From positions 1 to 64,000 of the forward strand of contig NZ_JAQKQJ010000019.1 in the NCBI RefSeq assembly GCF_029109325.1: a stretch of DNA of 64,000 nt. Direction: 5' to 3'. The position numbers were made by a program, and so were the translations under genes. This document shows, one piece after another, positions 18,800 through 27,358 of this stretch. How positions within the stretch are numbered: position 1 is the first letter of the stretch; every line of letters begins with the position of its first letter. The notes under the pieces were generated by a model, which did no database searches, was not told the origin of the DNA, and was given only the letters and a program-made list of their open reading frames with translations. Source of the DNA: Nodosilinea sp. PGN35 (GTDB lineage Bacteria; Cyanobacteriota; Cyanobacteriia; Phormidesmidales; Phormidesmidaceae).

Positions 18800-20515
18800 A
18801 TGATTATTGATACTCGCGAAATATTGGCAAATCACGTTTTGAAAGCTGATGTTTGCATTATTGGCTCTGGCCCGGCAGGAATAACTCTAGCCAGGGAGTT
18901 TTTGGGCACAGAAAACCATATTTGTCTACTAGAAAGTGGCGGTATTGGTCAGGATTTAGATATTCAAGATCTCAGCTACGGAGACAGTATTGGGGAAGAG
19001 TTTCTGCCCCTTAAAGATGTTCGCAACCGGCAGTTTGGCGGCAACTCCAACATTTGGTCTATCAAGCTGGGGCGCAAAGCAGACAGGCAGTGGGAAATTG
19101 GAGTGCGCTACGTTCCCCTAGACGACATCGATTTCGACCAGAGAGACTGGGTGCCCCATAGCGGTTGGCCGATCAGCTACAAAGAACTAATACCGTACTA
19201 CGAAAAGGCTCAGAGGGTGGCCCATTCTGGGCCATTTGCCTATAGCCCTGCGCCGTGGTCTGATGCCCAGGCAAAACCCTTTGACTTCGCTGAGAATACG
19301 TTCACCTCAAAGGTCTTTCAGTTCGGCGCGCGGACCGTATTTTATCAAAACTATCTCGCAGAGTTAGGCGCTGCCCCCAATATTGATGTCTACCTCTACG
19401 CAACTGCGGTGGAGCTGGAGGTTCCCCAGGAAAATAGCCTGGTACAGCGGGTTAAAGTTAGCAACCTGACGGGAAAAAGCTATTGGGTAGAGGCTAAAAC
19501 CTTTGTGCTGGCTACGGGGGGTATGGAGAATGCCAGGCTGATGCTGGCATCCAACCGGCATCGAGCTTGCGGTGTGGGCAACGAAAACGACCTGGTGGGT
19601 CGCTTCTTTATGGATCACCCCATGCTCGACATTGGGCGACTTGTGCCAGATCATAGGGGTGCCTTTGCTCAGGCTGCCTTTTATGACCTGCGGCGGGTCA
19701 AGGGCAGCCCGGTGATGGGTCACATTACCCTGACTAAAGCTGCGATGGCCGAGCATGGGCTCCCCAACAATGCCGTGGTTTTGCTGCCTCGGCCCAGTGG
19801 GCGACAAACCCAGGCGGTGCTGGCGCTGAAAGATCTGGCTGAGAATGGCTATCTCAAGCATCCTACCCCGCAGCACTGGCCTGCGATCGCCCAAAGACTG
19901 CTCAAGGTAGCGGGCGGGTTAGACTACATCGCCCGCGTGGTCTACGACGCTCGCAAATACGACCAGTCTCTCCTCCACGGCCTGGGGCGAGGCGGGTGGT
20001 CAGAGAGCCCTCAAATTTACAATCGCTTCAAGTCCTACGAGGTTTTACTGGTCACCGAACAGGTGCCCGATCCCAGCAACCGCGTTCAGCTCAGCCGCCA
20101 GCTCGACGCCCTGGGCATGCCCCGCCTAGAACTCGACTGGCGGTGGGGAAGCGACAATCGCGATAGCGCAAAACGCACCCAGGATTTATTCGCGGCGGCG
20201 GCCAAAAAATCAGGGCTAGGGCGCTACGTCAGCAACTTTGGCGACGGCGACCTGTCCATGCCGGGGCCAGCCGGTATCGCCCACCACATGGGCACAACGC
20301 GCATGGGTGCTGACCCCCGCCGGGGAGTGGTCAACGAGAACTGCCAGGTGCATTCGGTGCCCAACCTCTACGTGGCCAGTAGTTCTGTCTTCCCCACCGG
20401 GGGCTATGCCAACCCCACGCTGACCATACTGGCGCTGACCCTACGCCTGGCCGACCACCTGAAAGCAACCGGGTCTCAAGCGGCGGCTGTCGTGCAAACG
20501 GGCCAAACCGCATAA
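18800..20515 (+). CDS. GMC-family FAD-dependent oxidoreductase
   Basis: 571 residues from the ATG at 18800, with a GTG one codon earlier. The N-terminal Rossmann motif is CIIGSGPAGITLA (Gly22, Gly24, Gly27) followed by the ribose-binding acid in LLESGG; RQFGGNSNIW is the second FAD contact. The C-terminal GMC domain has AHHMGTTRMG with the catalytic His, then VASSSVFPTGGYANPTLTILAL. GMC enzymes oxidise alcohols or sugars using FAD; the substrate is unknown. The gene lies between two repeat-rich gaps and its 5' part is more AT-rich than its neighbours, so acquisition by transfer is possible. Confidence 0.9.
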   Translation: MIIDTREILANHVLKADVCIIGSGPAGITLAREFLGTENHICLLESGGIGQDLDIQDLSYGDSIGEEFLPLKDVRNRQFGGNSNIWSIKLGRKADRQWEIGVRYVPLDDIDFDQRDWVPHSGWPISYKELIPYYEKAQRVAHSGPFAYSPAPWSDAQAKPFDFAENTFTSKVFQFGARTVFYQNYLAELGAAPNIDVYLYATAVELEVPQENSLVQRVKVSNLTGKSYWVEAKTFVLATGGMENARLMLASNRHRACGVGNENDLVGRFFMDHPMLDIGRLVPDHRGAFAQAAFYDLRRVKGSPVMGHITLTKAAMAEHGLPNNAVVLLPRPSGRQTQAVLALKDLAENGYLKHPTPQHWPAIAQRLLKVAGGLDYIARVVYDARKYDQSLLHGLGRGGWSESPQIYNRFKSYEVLLVTEQVPDPSNRVQLSRQLDALGMPRLELDWRWGSDNRDSAKRTQDLFAAAAKKSGLGRYVSNFGDGDLSMPGPAGIAHHMGTTRMGADPRRGVVNENCQVHSVPNLYVASSSVFPTGGYANPTLTILALTLRLADHLKATGSQAAAVVQTGQTA

Positions 20516-20524
20516 TTGTTGATT

Positions 20525-20592
20525 GATAGCCATGGTCAATTGGGTTAAGACATTCAGCCGTCTTAGGAGCGTTCAAACGTTTGAACGTTCCT
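20525..20592 (-). repeat. GTTCAAACGTTTGAAC element, truncated copy
   Basis: GATAGCCATGGTCAATTGGG, TTAAGACATTCAGC, then AGCGTTCAAACGTTTGAACG matches the reverse complement of the right half and core of the copy at 31497-31601. The other arm is missing after the core. Confidence 0.8.
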
Positions 20593-20628
20593 ATTTGGTA
20601 AACCCCAATTCACGATTAGGAATCCCGC

Positions 20629-20652
20629 AGGGGCGTAGCCTGCTACGCCCCT
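20629..20652. repeat. Palindrome AGGGGCGTAG/CTACGCCCCT
   Basis: A perfect 10-bp stem around CCTG. It has the same design as the GTAGGGGCATT palindromes but a different inner sequence, and could be a sibling family. No T-run follows. Confidence 0.6.
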
Positions 20653-20688
20653 ACAAAGCGGGTGTATTCAAACAGGATTCGGTATCAG

Positions 20689-20733
20689 GCCAGCCTCCCA
20701 ATCGCACCACCGCGATTAAAGCAGGAGGCTGGC
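20689..20733. repeat. Long nested hairpin after the paraslipin gene
   Basis: GCCAGCCTCC (20689-20698) pairs with GGAGGCTGGC (20724-20733). Inside it, AATCGC pairs with GCGATT. It lies about 80 bases past the stop of the minus-strand paraslipin gene and could stabilise or end that transcript, though no U-run follows. Confidence 0.55.
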
Positions 20734-20811
20734 GCAGGGGCATAGGCTTAGCCCAGCCAGAGGCTTAACGGTATCGGCCCAGCCCAGCCGAGGTAGAGAT
20801 TTAAGCTAACT

Positions 20812-21762
20812 CTACCCGTTACCGACGATCGCCCGCATGCCCTCCAGCGTTGCTGGAATGCTTTTAGGATCCATAAACATCACCTTGCTGCTGTCGCTGC
20901 TGCCAATTTTTAGCCCCATCTCCAGGTAGTGCTGCGCCAGGATGAATTGCAGCGCTTCCCCCATGCCGGGGTCTGTGGCCAGGGTTTGGGCAATCACCTG
21001 CATGGCTTCAGCGGTACCCTGGGCCTGCAAAATTTGCTCCTGGCGCAGGGCCTGGGCGCGCAGCACGATCGCCTTTTGCTGGGCCTCAGCGTCTAAAATG
21101 GCCGCCTTTTGCCGCGCTTCGGCGTCGAGCACCGCCGACTCGGCCCGGCCCTTGGCCGAGTTTACCGCCGACTCGCGCTCCCCCTCGGAGGTGAGCACGG
21201 CGGCCCGCTTTTTGCGCTCGGCGGCCATTTGCAGCTCCATCGAGTCCTGCACCGCCTTGGAGGGCACGATGTCGCGCAGCTCCACGCGGGTCACTTTGAC
21301 GCCCCAGGGGTCGGTGGAAATGTCCAGCTCGCGCAGCAGCAGTTCGTTGATTTCAGAGCGGGCGGTAAAGGTTTGATCGAGCTCGAGCTGACCCATCTCC
21401 GAGCGAATTTGGGTGAGCACCAGGTTGACCATGGCCGATTGCAGGTTTTCGACCTTGTAGTAGGCCTTTTCCATATCGACAATGCGCCAGTACACCACGG
21501 CGTCTACCGTAATCGAGACGTTGTCGCGGGTAATGCACTGCTGGGGCGGAATATCGAGCACCCGCTCGCGAATGGTCTGCTTAAACACCACCTTGTCGAG
21601 AAAGGGCACCAAAAAATTGAGGCCGGGGGTGAGCTTTTTGCCGTTGTACTTACCCAGGGTTTCGACCAGGGCCTCGTCGCTCTGGTTGATGATTTTGACG
21701 GAGCTGGCGGCGATCGACCCGCCAAAGATCAGCACAATTAGAAAACTAAAAAAGCCGCCCAT
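20812..21762 (-). CDS. SPFH/stomatin-like membrane protein (paraslipin)
   Basis: 316 residues. One N-terminal transmembrane segment (GFFSFLIVLIFGGSIAASSV) is followed by the SPFH domain (TLGKYNGKKLTPGLNFLVPF, QCITRDNVSITVDAVVYWRI, DPWGVKVTRVELRDI). A long Ala/Glu-rich coiled coil (about 180-250) then leads to an oligomerisation tail. Such proteins form large rings in detergent-resistant membrane patches. The NfeD gene lies 63 bases upstream on the same strand, which is the classical NfeD-stomatin pair, so the two products probably act together. Confidence 0.95.
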   Translation of the reverse strand: MGGFFSFLIVLIFGGSIAASSVKIINQSDEALVETLGKYNGKKLTPGLNFLVPFLDKVVFKQTIRERVLDIPPQQCITRDNVSITVDAVVYWRIVDMEKAYYKVENLQSAMVNLVLTQIRSEMGQLELDQTFTARSEINELLLRELDISTDPWGVKVTRVELRDIVPSKAVQDSMELQMAAERKKRAAVLTSEGERESAVNSAKGRAESAVLDAEARQKAAILDAEAQQKAIVLRAQALRQEQILQAQGTAEAMQVIAQTLATDPGMGEALQFILAQHYLEMGLKIGSSDSSKVMFMDPKSIPATLEGMRAIVGNG

Positions 21763-21825
21763 AGATGTAATTCCTCAAATGGTTTGCGGTAGTAGTGGTA
21801 TCGAGGTGGGACGACAACGGCCCAC

Positions 21826-22251
21826 CTAGGCTCTCAGCGCGCTTTCAGGGATCACGTACAGGGTATTGCCCTTGCGCCTGACCACCACCACCGGCTGATC
21901 GGCACCGATGGTGATAGTTTCGTCGTCGCAGCGGGCCTGCCAGGAGTTGCCTTCGTAGATCACCCGTCCGGTTTGGCCAGGGGCGATCGCCGTCAGCGTG
22001 CGGGCTTCGGTTGACTCTTGCAGACTGTAGGGGGTGCGCTGGGGCACAAACCGCCGCAGCAGGAAGATAAACACCAGCGACAGCGCCACCCAAACTACGA
22101 TCTGAGCGCTAAAAGACGGCACCCCAAGCGCCATAAAGGCTACGACAAAGGCGCTCAGGCCCAGGGTGGACTCCACAAAGCCCGTGGGCAAAAACAGCTC
22201 CATGAGGCAAAAGACAGCCCCAAGAATGGCCCAAAACAGAGGGTAGTTCAT
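21826..22251 (-). CDS. NfeD family membrane protein (short form)
   Basis: 141 residues. Two or three N-terminal helices (about 3-65, ending RRFVPQRTP) precede a C-terminal OB-fold: TGRVIYEGNSWQARCDDET, then VVVVRRKGNTLYVIP. This is the short NfeD form without the ClpP-like protease domain. It is the first gene of a two-gene unit with the paraslipin gene. NfeD proteins are thought to assist their SPFH partner; direct function is unknown. Confidence 0.92.
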   Translation of the reverse strand: MNYPLFWAILGAVFCLMELFLPTGFVESTLGLSAFVVAFMALGVPSFSAQIVVWVALSLVFIFLLRRFVPQRTPYSLQESTEARTLTAIAPGQTGRVIYEGNSWQARCDDETITIGADQPVVVVRRKGNTLYVIPESALRA

Positions 22252-22628
22252 AGCAGCCCACCAGAAACGTTAAGCCTAAAAGAAAATGAGCCCGACATGC
22301 AGCAATGCGGCACGAACCTTGAAAACCCGCAGCACAGGTGTTTTGTCTGCACGGGCAAACTGCCCCTCCTACCGGCATGAACTCTACCTGCGTGAACGCC
22401 TGCCTGCATAAATCAGTGCAGATTGCCAAAGGTCGTAGATCCTCGGTGAGATTGCTGATCCATGAAACCCAACCCAGGTTACCCTTCTGAAAGTCTCGCT
22501 ATCCTCTAGGATTAATCTATCTTTAGGCCCAGGCCTTTTGGGGCCTTAATTACGTTGTTTTAAGAGATTCGCTGCCGCGTGCCTGTAACCGCCCCGCCCA
22601 CAAACGCCCACAAACGCCCACAAACGCT
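22252..22628. other. Divergent promoter region with tandem repeat
   Basis: 377 bases between the nfeD and PP2C starts. It contains a GC-rich hairpin-like stretch (AGGCCCAGGCCTTTTGGGGC near 22524-22546) and three tandem 10-bp units directly before the PP2C start (separate entry). No gene was recognised. Confidence 0.55.
22597..22626 (+). repeat. 3 x 10-bp tandem repeat abutting a start codon
   Basis: CCCACAAACG repeated three times without a mismatch, two bases before the ATG at 22629. It occupies the place where a Shine-Dalgarno sequence would be, and none is visible. Confidence 0.85.
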
Positions 22629-24422
22629 ATGAATCGTGTTGAGCGTCGCCCCTCTCGCTATAAGCCCTATCTCTGGGTAATCGGCACCGACATTGAAACC
22701 CTGCCTGTCGATGAGCTGGTGGGTCAGCGCTACCGCGTGGTTGGCTCGCGGATCTGGCTCGACACCCAGCCCGATCAGCGGCCCGCTGTCCCCGACAGCT
22801 TTTCTCAAGAGGCGCTGCCCTACCTGAAGGCCCACCCCCACCGGCTGCACGTGCCGGGGCTATATGGTGTGCTAGAGCGCACCGGGGCACCGCCAATTTT
22901 GCTGCTGGAGAATGCCCCGATCCACCCCCAGGCGGGGGAGCTGCTGCCGGAGCTGGCGGCGGGGGTGTTGGGTGCGCCGCCCCTGCGCCAGGCCAACTGG
23001 CTCTGGCAGCTGTGGGAGCTGTGGGGCACGCTGGGCGAGCTGGGCCTGGCCAGGAGTTTGCTAGAGCCCGGCAATCTGCGGGTCGATGGCTGGCGGCTGC
23101 GGCTGGTGGAGCTGTGGCCCGACGGCGAGCCGCCCACCCTGGCGGAGCTGGCGGAGCTGTGGCGATCGCTGCTGTCGCCCCTGCACCTGGCGGTGTCGGA
23201 GCCGCTGCGATCGCTCGTCAACCGCCTTGACGCCGACGCCGTTGACCGCGACACCCTAGCGCTCGAACTCAACCAAATTCTGCTGCGTCAGGCCGCCACG
23301 ACCACCAGCCGCATCGCCCTGGCGGGGGCCACCGCCCAGGGGCCGACCCAGCCCCGCAACGAAGATGCCTGCTGGCCCCAGGGCACCCCAAGCGACGCTG
23401 CCCAGGGGTTTCAGATCGCCATGGTGTGCGACGGGGTGGGGGGGCACGACGGCGGCGAAGTCGCCAGCCAGCTGGCGGTGCAGGCGCTGCAAATTCAGCT
23501 GCCCGTGCTGCTGGCCGAAACCCAAAACGAGTCGCAGGTGCTGCCGCCCCAGGTGATTGGGCAGCAGCTCGAGGCGGTGATTCGCATCGTCAACGAGCTG
23601 ATTAGCTTTCAAAACGACAGCCACGGGCGAGTGGGCCACCAGCGCATGGGCACCACCCTGGTGATGGCGGTGGTCATACCCCAGCGGGTGCAGACCGACG
23701 ACGGCTGGGGGCGGGTCAACGAGGTCTATCTGGCCCACGTTGGCGACAGCCGCGCCTACTGGATTACCCCCGACTACTGCCACCCGCTGACGGTAGACGA
23801 CGACATCGCCGGGCGCGAGGTCGTCGCCTGCCGCCAAACCTGGCCCGTGGCCCAAGAGCGCAGCGATGCCGGGGCGCTGACCCAGGCCCTGGGCACCCGC
23901 AGCGGCGACTATCTCCAGCCCCATATTCAGCGCTTTGTGTTTGACGAAACCGGCATTTTGCTGCTGTGCTCCGACGGTCTCAGCGACAACTACCGCATCG
24001 AAGACGCCTGGGCCAACTACATTGGCCTGATTATTAAAGACATTGTCACTCTCGACTCGGCGGTGGCCTCGTGGATTGAGCTGGCCAACCAGAAGAACGG
24101 CCACGACAATACCGCCGTGGTGCTGATGCAGCACAAGCTGTTAGTGCCCTCCCAGGCCGGGGCAGAGACCCCCGTGGGGGCTGCTGCCTTCCAGGAGACG
24201 GCCATGCCCGCCGGGGCCAAACTCTACGGCGAAAATCTGCCCCACGAAGAGGTTGTGCCCACCCCGGTAGACTCTCAGCCGCCCCGAGGAGTGCCCCGCT
24301 GGGTGCTGGCGGTGTCGGGGTCGGCCCTGCTGGTGGGGCTGCTGGGCTGGTGGCTGCTGGCCGGTCGCTCGCCGGAGCCGCCGGAGCCGGAGCCGACGCC
24401 GCCCGTGGCACCTGCGCCCTAG
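22629..24422 (+). CDS. PP2C-type protein phosphatase with kinase-like N-terminal region and C-terminal TM
   Basis: 597 residues. About 1-215 is not PP2C: QRYRVVGSRIWLDT, PPILLLENAP and ARSLLEPGNLRVDGWRLRLV recall a degenerate protein-kinase fold (hinge and catalytic-loop regions) without the VAIK lysine or HRD motif. About 225-500 is PP2C with all acidic metal ligands: PRNEDA, MVCDGVGGHDGG, HVGDSRAYW, LLCSDGLSDN and GHDNTAVVL, so it should be active on phospho-Ser/Thr. One transmembrane helix (about 557-577) and a Pro/Glu tail end the protein, making it a membrane-held cytoplasmic phosphatase. Confidence 0.9.
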   Translation: MNRVERRPSRYKPYLWVIGTDIETLPVDELVGQRYRVVGSRIWLDTQPDQRPAVPDSFSQEALPYLKAHPHRLHVPGLYGVLERTGAPPILLLENAPIHPQAGELLPELAAGVLGAPPLRQANWLWQLWELWGTLGELGLARSLLEPGNLRVDGWRLRLVELWPDGEPPTLAELAELWRSLLSPLHLAVSEPLRSLVNRLDADAVDRDTLALELNQILLRQAATTTSRIALAGATAQGPTQPRNEDACWPQGTPSDAAQGFQIAMVCDGVGGHDGGEVASQLAVQALQIQLPVLLAETQNESQVLPPQVIGQQLEAVIRIVNELISFQNDSHGRVGHQRMGTTLVMAVVIPQRVQTDDGWGRVNEVYLAHVGDSRAYWITPDYCHPLTVDDDIAGREVVACRQTWPVAQERSDAGALTQALGTRSGDYLQPHIQRFVFDETGILLLCSDGLSDNYRIEDAWANYIGLIIKDIVTLDSAVASWIELANQKNGHDNTAVVLMQHKLLVPSQAGAETPVGAAAFQETAMPAGAKLYGENLPHEEVVPTPVDSQPPRGVPRWVLAVSGSALLVGLLGWWLLAGRSPEPPEPEPTPPVAPAP

Positions 24423-24575
24423 GGAAAGATGGGGGGAAGGATGGGTAATTGCCCACCATTGGCCTTTAGGACTGAACGAGGTGTTTGCCGGGTTGTACTG
24501 GCTGGTGGAACCGGGGGTAGGCGGTGGGCACTGCCCACTCTGCTGGAAGGCTGATGAGGTGGGTCAGGCGTGGCT

Positions 24576-24998
24576 ATGGGGATTTTGACGGATACCTTCG
24601 CCAATTCTTGGGGAGACGCGGCCCAGGGGGCGCTGCTGAGGCCGGTGCAGAGCTGGCTGGCGGAGCATCCGCTGCTGGGCTGGCTGGTGGGGCATCCGCT
24701 GTGGGCGCTGGGGCTGGGGCTGGTGGGGCTGCTGCTGTTCGCCGGGCTGTGGAGCGCGATCGCCCGTCTCACCGAGGGCTTTTGGCTATCGCTAGTCAAG
24801 CTGCCGTTTCAGCTCAGCGGCTGGATTTTTGGCGCGGTGTCGGGGCTGCTGGTACGGCGGTGGGCCAAGCCGCACCAGCTTGCTACCGGGGACGATCGGC
24901 TGAGTGAGATCGTGGGCCGGTTAGAAACTCTGCAAACGGAGCAGGAGCATCTGTTAGCAGAGATGAGGGAGCTGTTGGGGAAGAAGGGTGAGGGATAA
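24576..24998 (+). CDS. Membrane protein with C-terminal coiled coil, unknown
   Basis: 140 residues from the ATG at 24576 (a GTG two codons earlier also fits). Two hydrophobic segments (about 38-65 and 78-98) are followed by a charged helix with heptads (LSEIVGRLETLQTEQEHLLA). No family recognised. It lies between the PP2C and YdcF genes with gaps of 153 and 30 bases, probably co-transcribed with the latter. The PP2C and YdcF neighbours suggest an envelope role, which is inference. Confidence 0.6.
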   Translation: MGILTDTFANSWGDAAQGALLRPVQSWLAEHPLLGWLVGHPLWALGLGLVGLLLFAGLWSAIARLTEGFWLSLVKLPFQLSGWIFGAVSGLLVRRWAKPHQLATGDDRLSEIVGRLETLQTEQEHLLAEMRELLGKKGEG

Positions 24999-25028
24999 AG
25001 TCGGGACAGTTGGTAGAGAGCCGAGTCA

Positions 25029-25823
25029 ATGTTTTTATTTCTGTCGAAGCTGTTGCCGCTGCTGGTCTATCCCCTGGGGCTGGCCTGTGTGCTGCTGGTG
25101 GTGGCGCTGCTCTGCCTCAGGCGGCGGCCCCGGTGGGCAGCGGGGGCGATCGCCCTGGCTCTGGCTCTGCTGCTGGTGAGCAGCAACAGCTGGGTGGCGA
25201 CGGCGGTCGTGCGATCGCTGGAGTGGCGCTACCGAGATACGGTAAATCTGCCGGAGGCGGAGGCAATCGTGGTGCTGGGGGGCGCAATTAAGCCCCAGTT
25301 CCCGCCCCGGCCCTGGATTGATGTGGCCGAGGAGGGCGATCGCGTGCTGCACGGGGCGCGGCTTTACCTAGAGGGCAAAGCGCCGCTGCTGGTGTTGAGC
25401 GGCGGGCGGATTACCTGGGGCCAGGGCCAGAGCCGCTCCGAAGCCGCCGATATGGCCGAGCTGGCCGAGGCCATGGGGGTGCCCCCCAGCGCCATCGTGC
25501 TTGAGCCCGACGCGCTCAACACCTTTGAGAATGCAGCCTATACCCAGGTGCTGCTGGCTAATCTTGGCATTGAGCGCATTTTGCTGGTCACCTCAGCGAT
25601 GCACATGCCCCGCTCCCTGGCGATCTTTAGAAAGCAGGGGTTTGACGCCATTCCCGCCCCGACCGACTTTCGCGTGGCCGGCGACCCCGCCGACCCGACC
25701 CGCACCACCTGGCAGGGACGCACCCTCGGCCTGGTGCCCCAGACCGACAACCTCCACAAATTTACCCGCGCGCTCAAGGAATACATCGGCCTGGGTATCT
25801 ACTGGGCCAGGGGCTGGCTGTAG
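25029..25823 (+). CDS. YdcF/ElyC-family (DUF218) membrane protein
   Basis: 264 residues. Two N-terminal transmembrane segments (about 3-28 and 36-60) precede a DUF218 domain with EAIVVLGGAIKPQ, LYLEGKAPLLVLSGGR, SEAADMAELAEAMGVP, and RILLVTSAMHMPRSLAIF, the family's conserved SGG and TSxxHMxRS motifs. ElyC and YdcF relatives affect envelope integrity and undecaprenyl-lipid metabolism, but the reaction is not known. It starts 30 bases after the coiled-coil membrane protein. Confidence 0.9.
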   Translation: MFLFLSKLLPLLVYPLGLACVLLVVALLCLRRRPRWAAGAIALALALLLVSSNSWVATAVVRSLEWRYRDTVNLPEAEAIVVLGGAIKPQFPPRPWIDVAEEGDRVLHGARLYLEGKAPLLVLSGGRITWGQGQSRSEAADMAELAEAMGVPPSAIVLEPDALNTFENAAYTQVLLANLGIERILLVTSAMHMPRSLAIFRKQGFDAIPAPTDFRVAGDPADPTRTTWQGRTLGLVPQTDNLHKFTRALKEYIGLGIYWARGWL

Positions 25824-25885
25824 GGCCTATTTCCGTCCTTGGGAAGATGCGTCTGAGGGGGGCTGTCTGCAAGCCTTGCCTGGTG

Positions 25886-25987
25886 CTATAGCTACAACCC
25901 CTGGGTTAGGACAATCAGACGCCTCAGGAACGTTCACATGTTCAAATGTTGCTAGGAAAACTGTCCTGACGAGACTGGCTAAAGCTG
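25886..25987 (+). repeat. GTTCAAACGTTTGAAC element, divergent copy
   Basis: Starts GCTATAGCTACAA, then GGGTTAGGACAATCAG, core GGAACGTTCACATGTTCAAA, then GCTAGGAAAACTGTCCTGAC and GAGACTGGCTAAAGCT. Both arms match other copies; the core has several changes. It occupies most of the gap before stpA. Confidence 0.8.
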
Positions 25988-26011
25988 TCGTTGCTGATCG
26001 CGAGTTTTTTT

Positions 26012-27316
26012 ATGGCCTACACCGCTACTCCACCGCTGCATCAGCAGGCGTTTTCCCTCGACCATGCCGCCTGGATCGAGCGGCTGGCCACCACCGAAAA
26101 CCTGCTGATTGTTCAAGATCTCGACGGGGTCTGCATGGGGCTAGTCAGAGATCCCCTCGATCGGGTGATTGACCTGGGCTATGTCGAGGCCACCCAGCAC
26201 TTTGACGGCCACTTCTACGTGCTGACCAATGGCGAGCACTCGGGTCGGCGAGGCATTAACGGCATCCTTGAGCGATCGCTGGGGGGAGAGGCCCAGGCCC
26301 AGGCAGGCCGCTACTATCTGCCGGGCCTGGCAGCCGGAGGCGTGCAGTGGCAGAGCCGCGCGGGTCAAATTTCCCATCCGGGGGTGAGCGAGGCCGAACT
26401 GGCCTTTTTGGCGGCGGTGCCCCAAAAAATGAGCGATCGCCTGCGCCAGTTTTTCCAGCGGCAGGCCGAGCCGCTGGCGGGCGGGGCTCTAGAGTCAGCC
26501 ATTCAGGCGGCGGTGCTCGACAATATGGCCTCTCCCACCGCCAATCTCAACACCTTTCACAGTCTGCTGTGCGACCGACCCGGAGTGTATGCCGCCCTTC
26601 AGCAGGCAATGCAGACCCTGATGGAGGATCTCTTGCAGCAGGCGGCCCGCCAGGGTTTAAAAGACTGTTTCTTTGCCCACTACGCTCCCAACCACGGGCG
26701 CGGCCCAGACGGCAAAGAAATTCTCTGGCTGAGCCAGGGTGACGAGTCAGGCACTACTGATTTTCAGTTCATGCTGCGGGGGGCGATCAAAGAGGCGGGG
26801 GTGCTGGCCCTCCTAAACCGCTACTACGCCGAGAGAACGGGGCGATCTCCCCTCGGGGCAGACTTTAGCGTGCGCCAGGCACCCCACAGCCATGAGGCGC
26901 TGCTGGAGCTGGTGGTACAAAACTTTGACCCGGCGCTGATGCCCACCCTGGTAGGCGTGGGCGATACGGTGACCAGCGTTGTGGTGATGGCAGACGGGCA
27001 GCCGGTGGCCAGGCGGGGGGGCAGCGATCGCAACTTTCTCCACCTGATTCAGGCCATTGGCCAGCACTTTGACACCGGCAACCTGGTCACCTACGTCGAT
27101 AGCAGCGGCGGCGAACTCAAAAACCGCCGGGCCGTCAAACTAGAGGATCGCGATGGCATTACGGTCGTCACCGCTGGCCCTGGTGACCCCCGTGATGGTG
27201 ACGATCCGCTGCGGCTCAATGTGGTGTTTCCCGGCGGCTATCGGCAGTACTGCCAGGCGTTTCAAACCGCTGCGGCGCGGCGAAAACAGGGGCCAATTAA
27301 GGGGCAAACAATCTGA
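26012..27316 (+). CDS. stpA: Glucosylglycerol-3-phosphate phosphatase StpA
   Basis: 434 residues from the ATG at 26012; the frame opens slightly earlier with TTG. It matches the cyanobacterial StpA/GgpP pattern along its length: LLIVQDLDGVC (HAD-like D-x-D, Asp36 and Asp38), FYVLTNGEHSGRRG, LPGLAAGGVQWQ, LDNMASPTANLNTF, SGTTDFQFMLRG, GVGDTVTS and GGSDRNFLHLIQ. It removes phosphate from glucosylglycerol-phosphate, the last step of the compatible solute glucosylglycerol. The partner synthase gene ggpS is not in the window. A palindromic repeat fills the upstream gap, so salt control signals there may be displaced. The ROK kinase gene follows after 42 bases. Confidence 0.93.
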   Translation: MAYTATPPLHQQAFSLDHAAWIERLATTENLLIVQDLDGVCMGLVRDPLDRVIDLGYVEATQHFDGHFYVLTNGEHSGRRGINGILERSLGGEAQAQAGRYYLPGLAAGGVQWQSRAGQISHPGVSEAELAFLAAVPQKMSDRLRQFFQRQAEPLAGGALESAIQAAVLDNMASPTANLNTFHSLLCDRPGVYAALQQAMQTLMEDLLQQAARQGLKDCFFAHYAPNHGRGPDGKEILWLSQGDESGTTDFQFMLRGAIKEAGVLALLNRYYAERTGRSPLGADFSVRQAPHSHEALLELVVQNFDPALMPTLVGVGDTVTSVVVMADGQPVARRGGSDRNFLHLIQAIGQHFDTGNLVTYVDSSGGELKNRRAVKLEDRDGITVVTAGPGDPRDGDDPLRLNVVFPGGYRQYCQAFQTAAARRKQGPIKGQTI

Positions 27317-27358
27317 GACAATGACCTGGCATACCAACTAAAAGGCTAGGGATTGGCG

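Noticed and set aside
22597..22626. CRISPR-like array at the 10-bp tandem repeat
   Set aside because: Units are only 10 bp, contiguous and without spacers.
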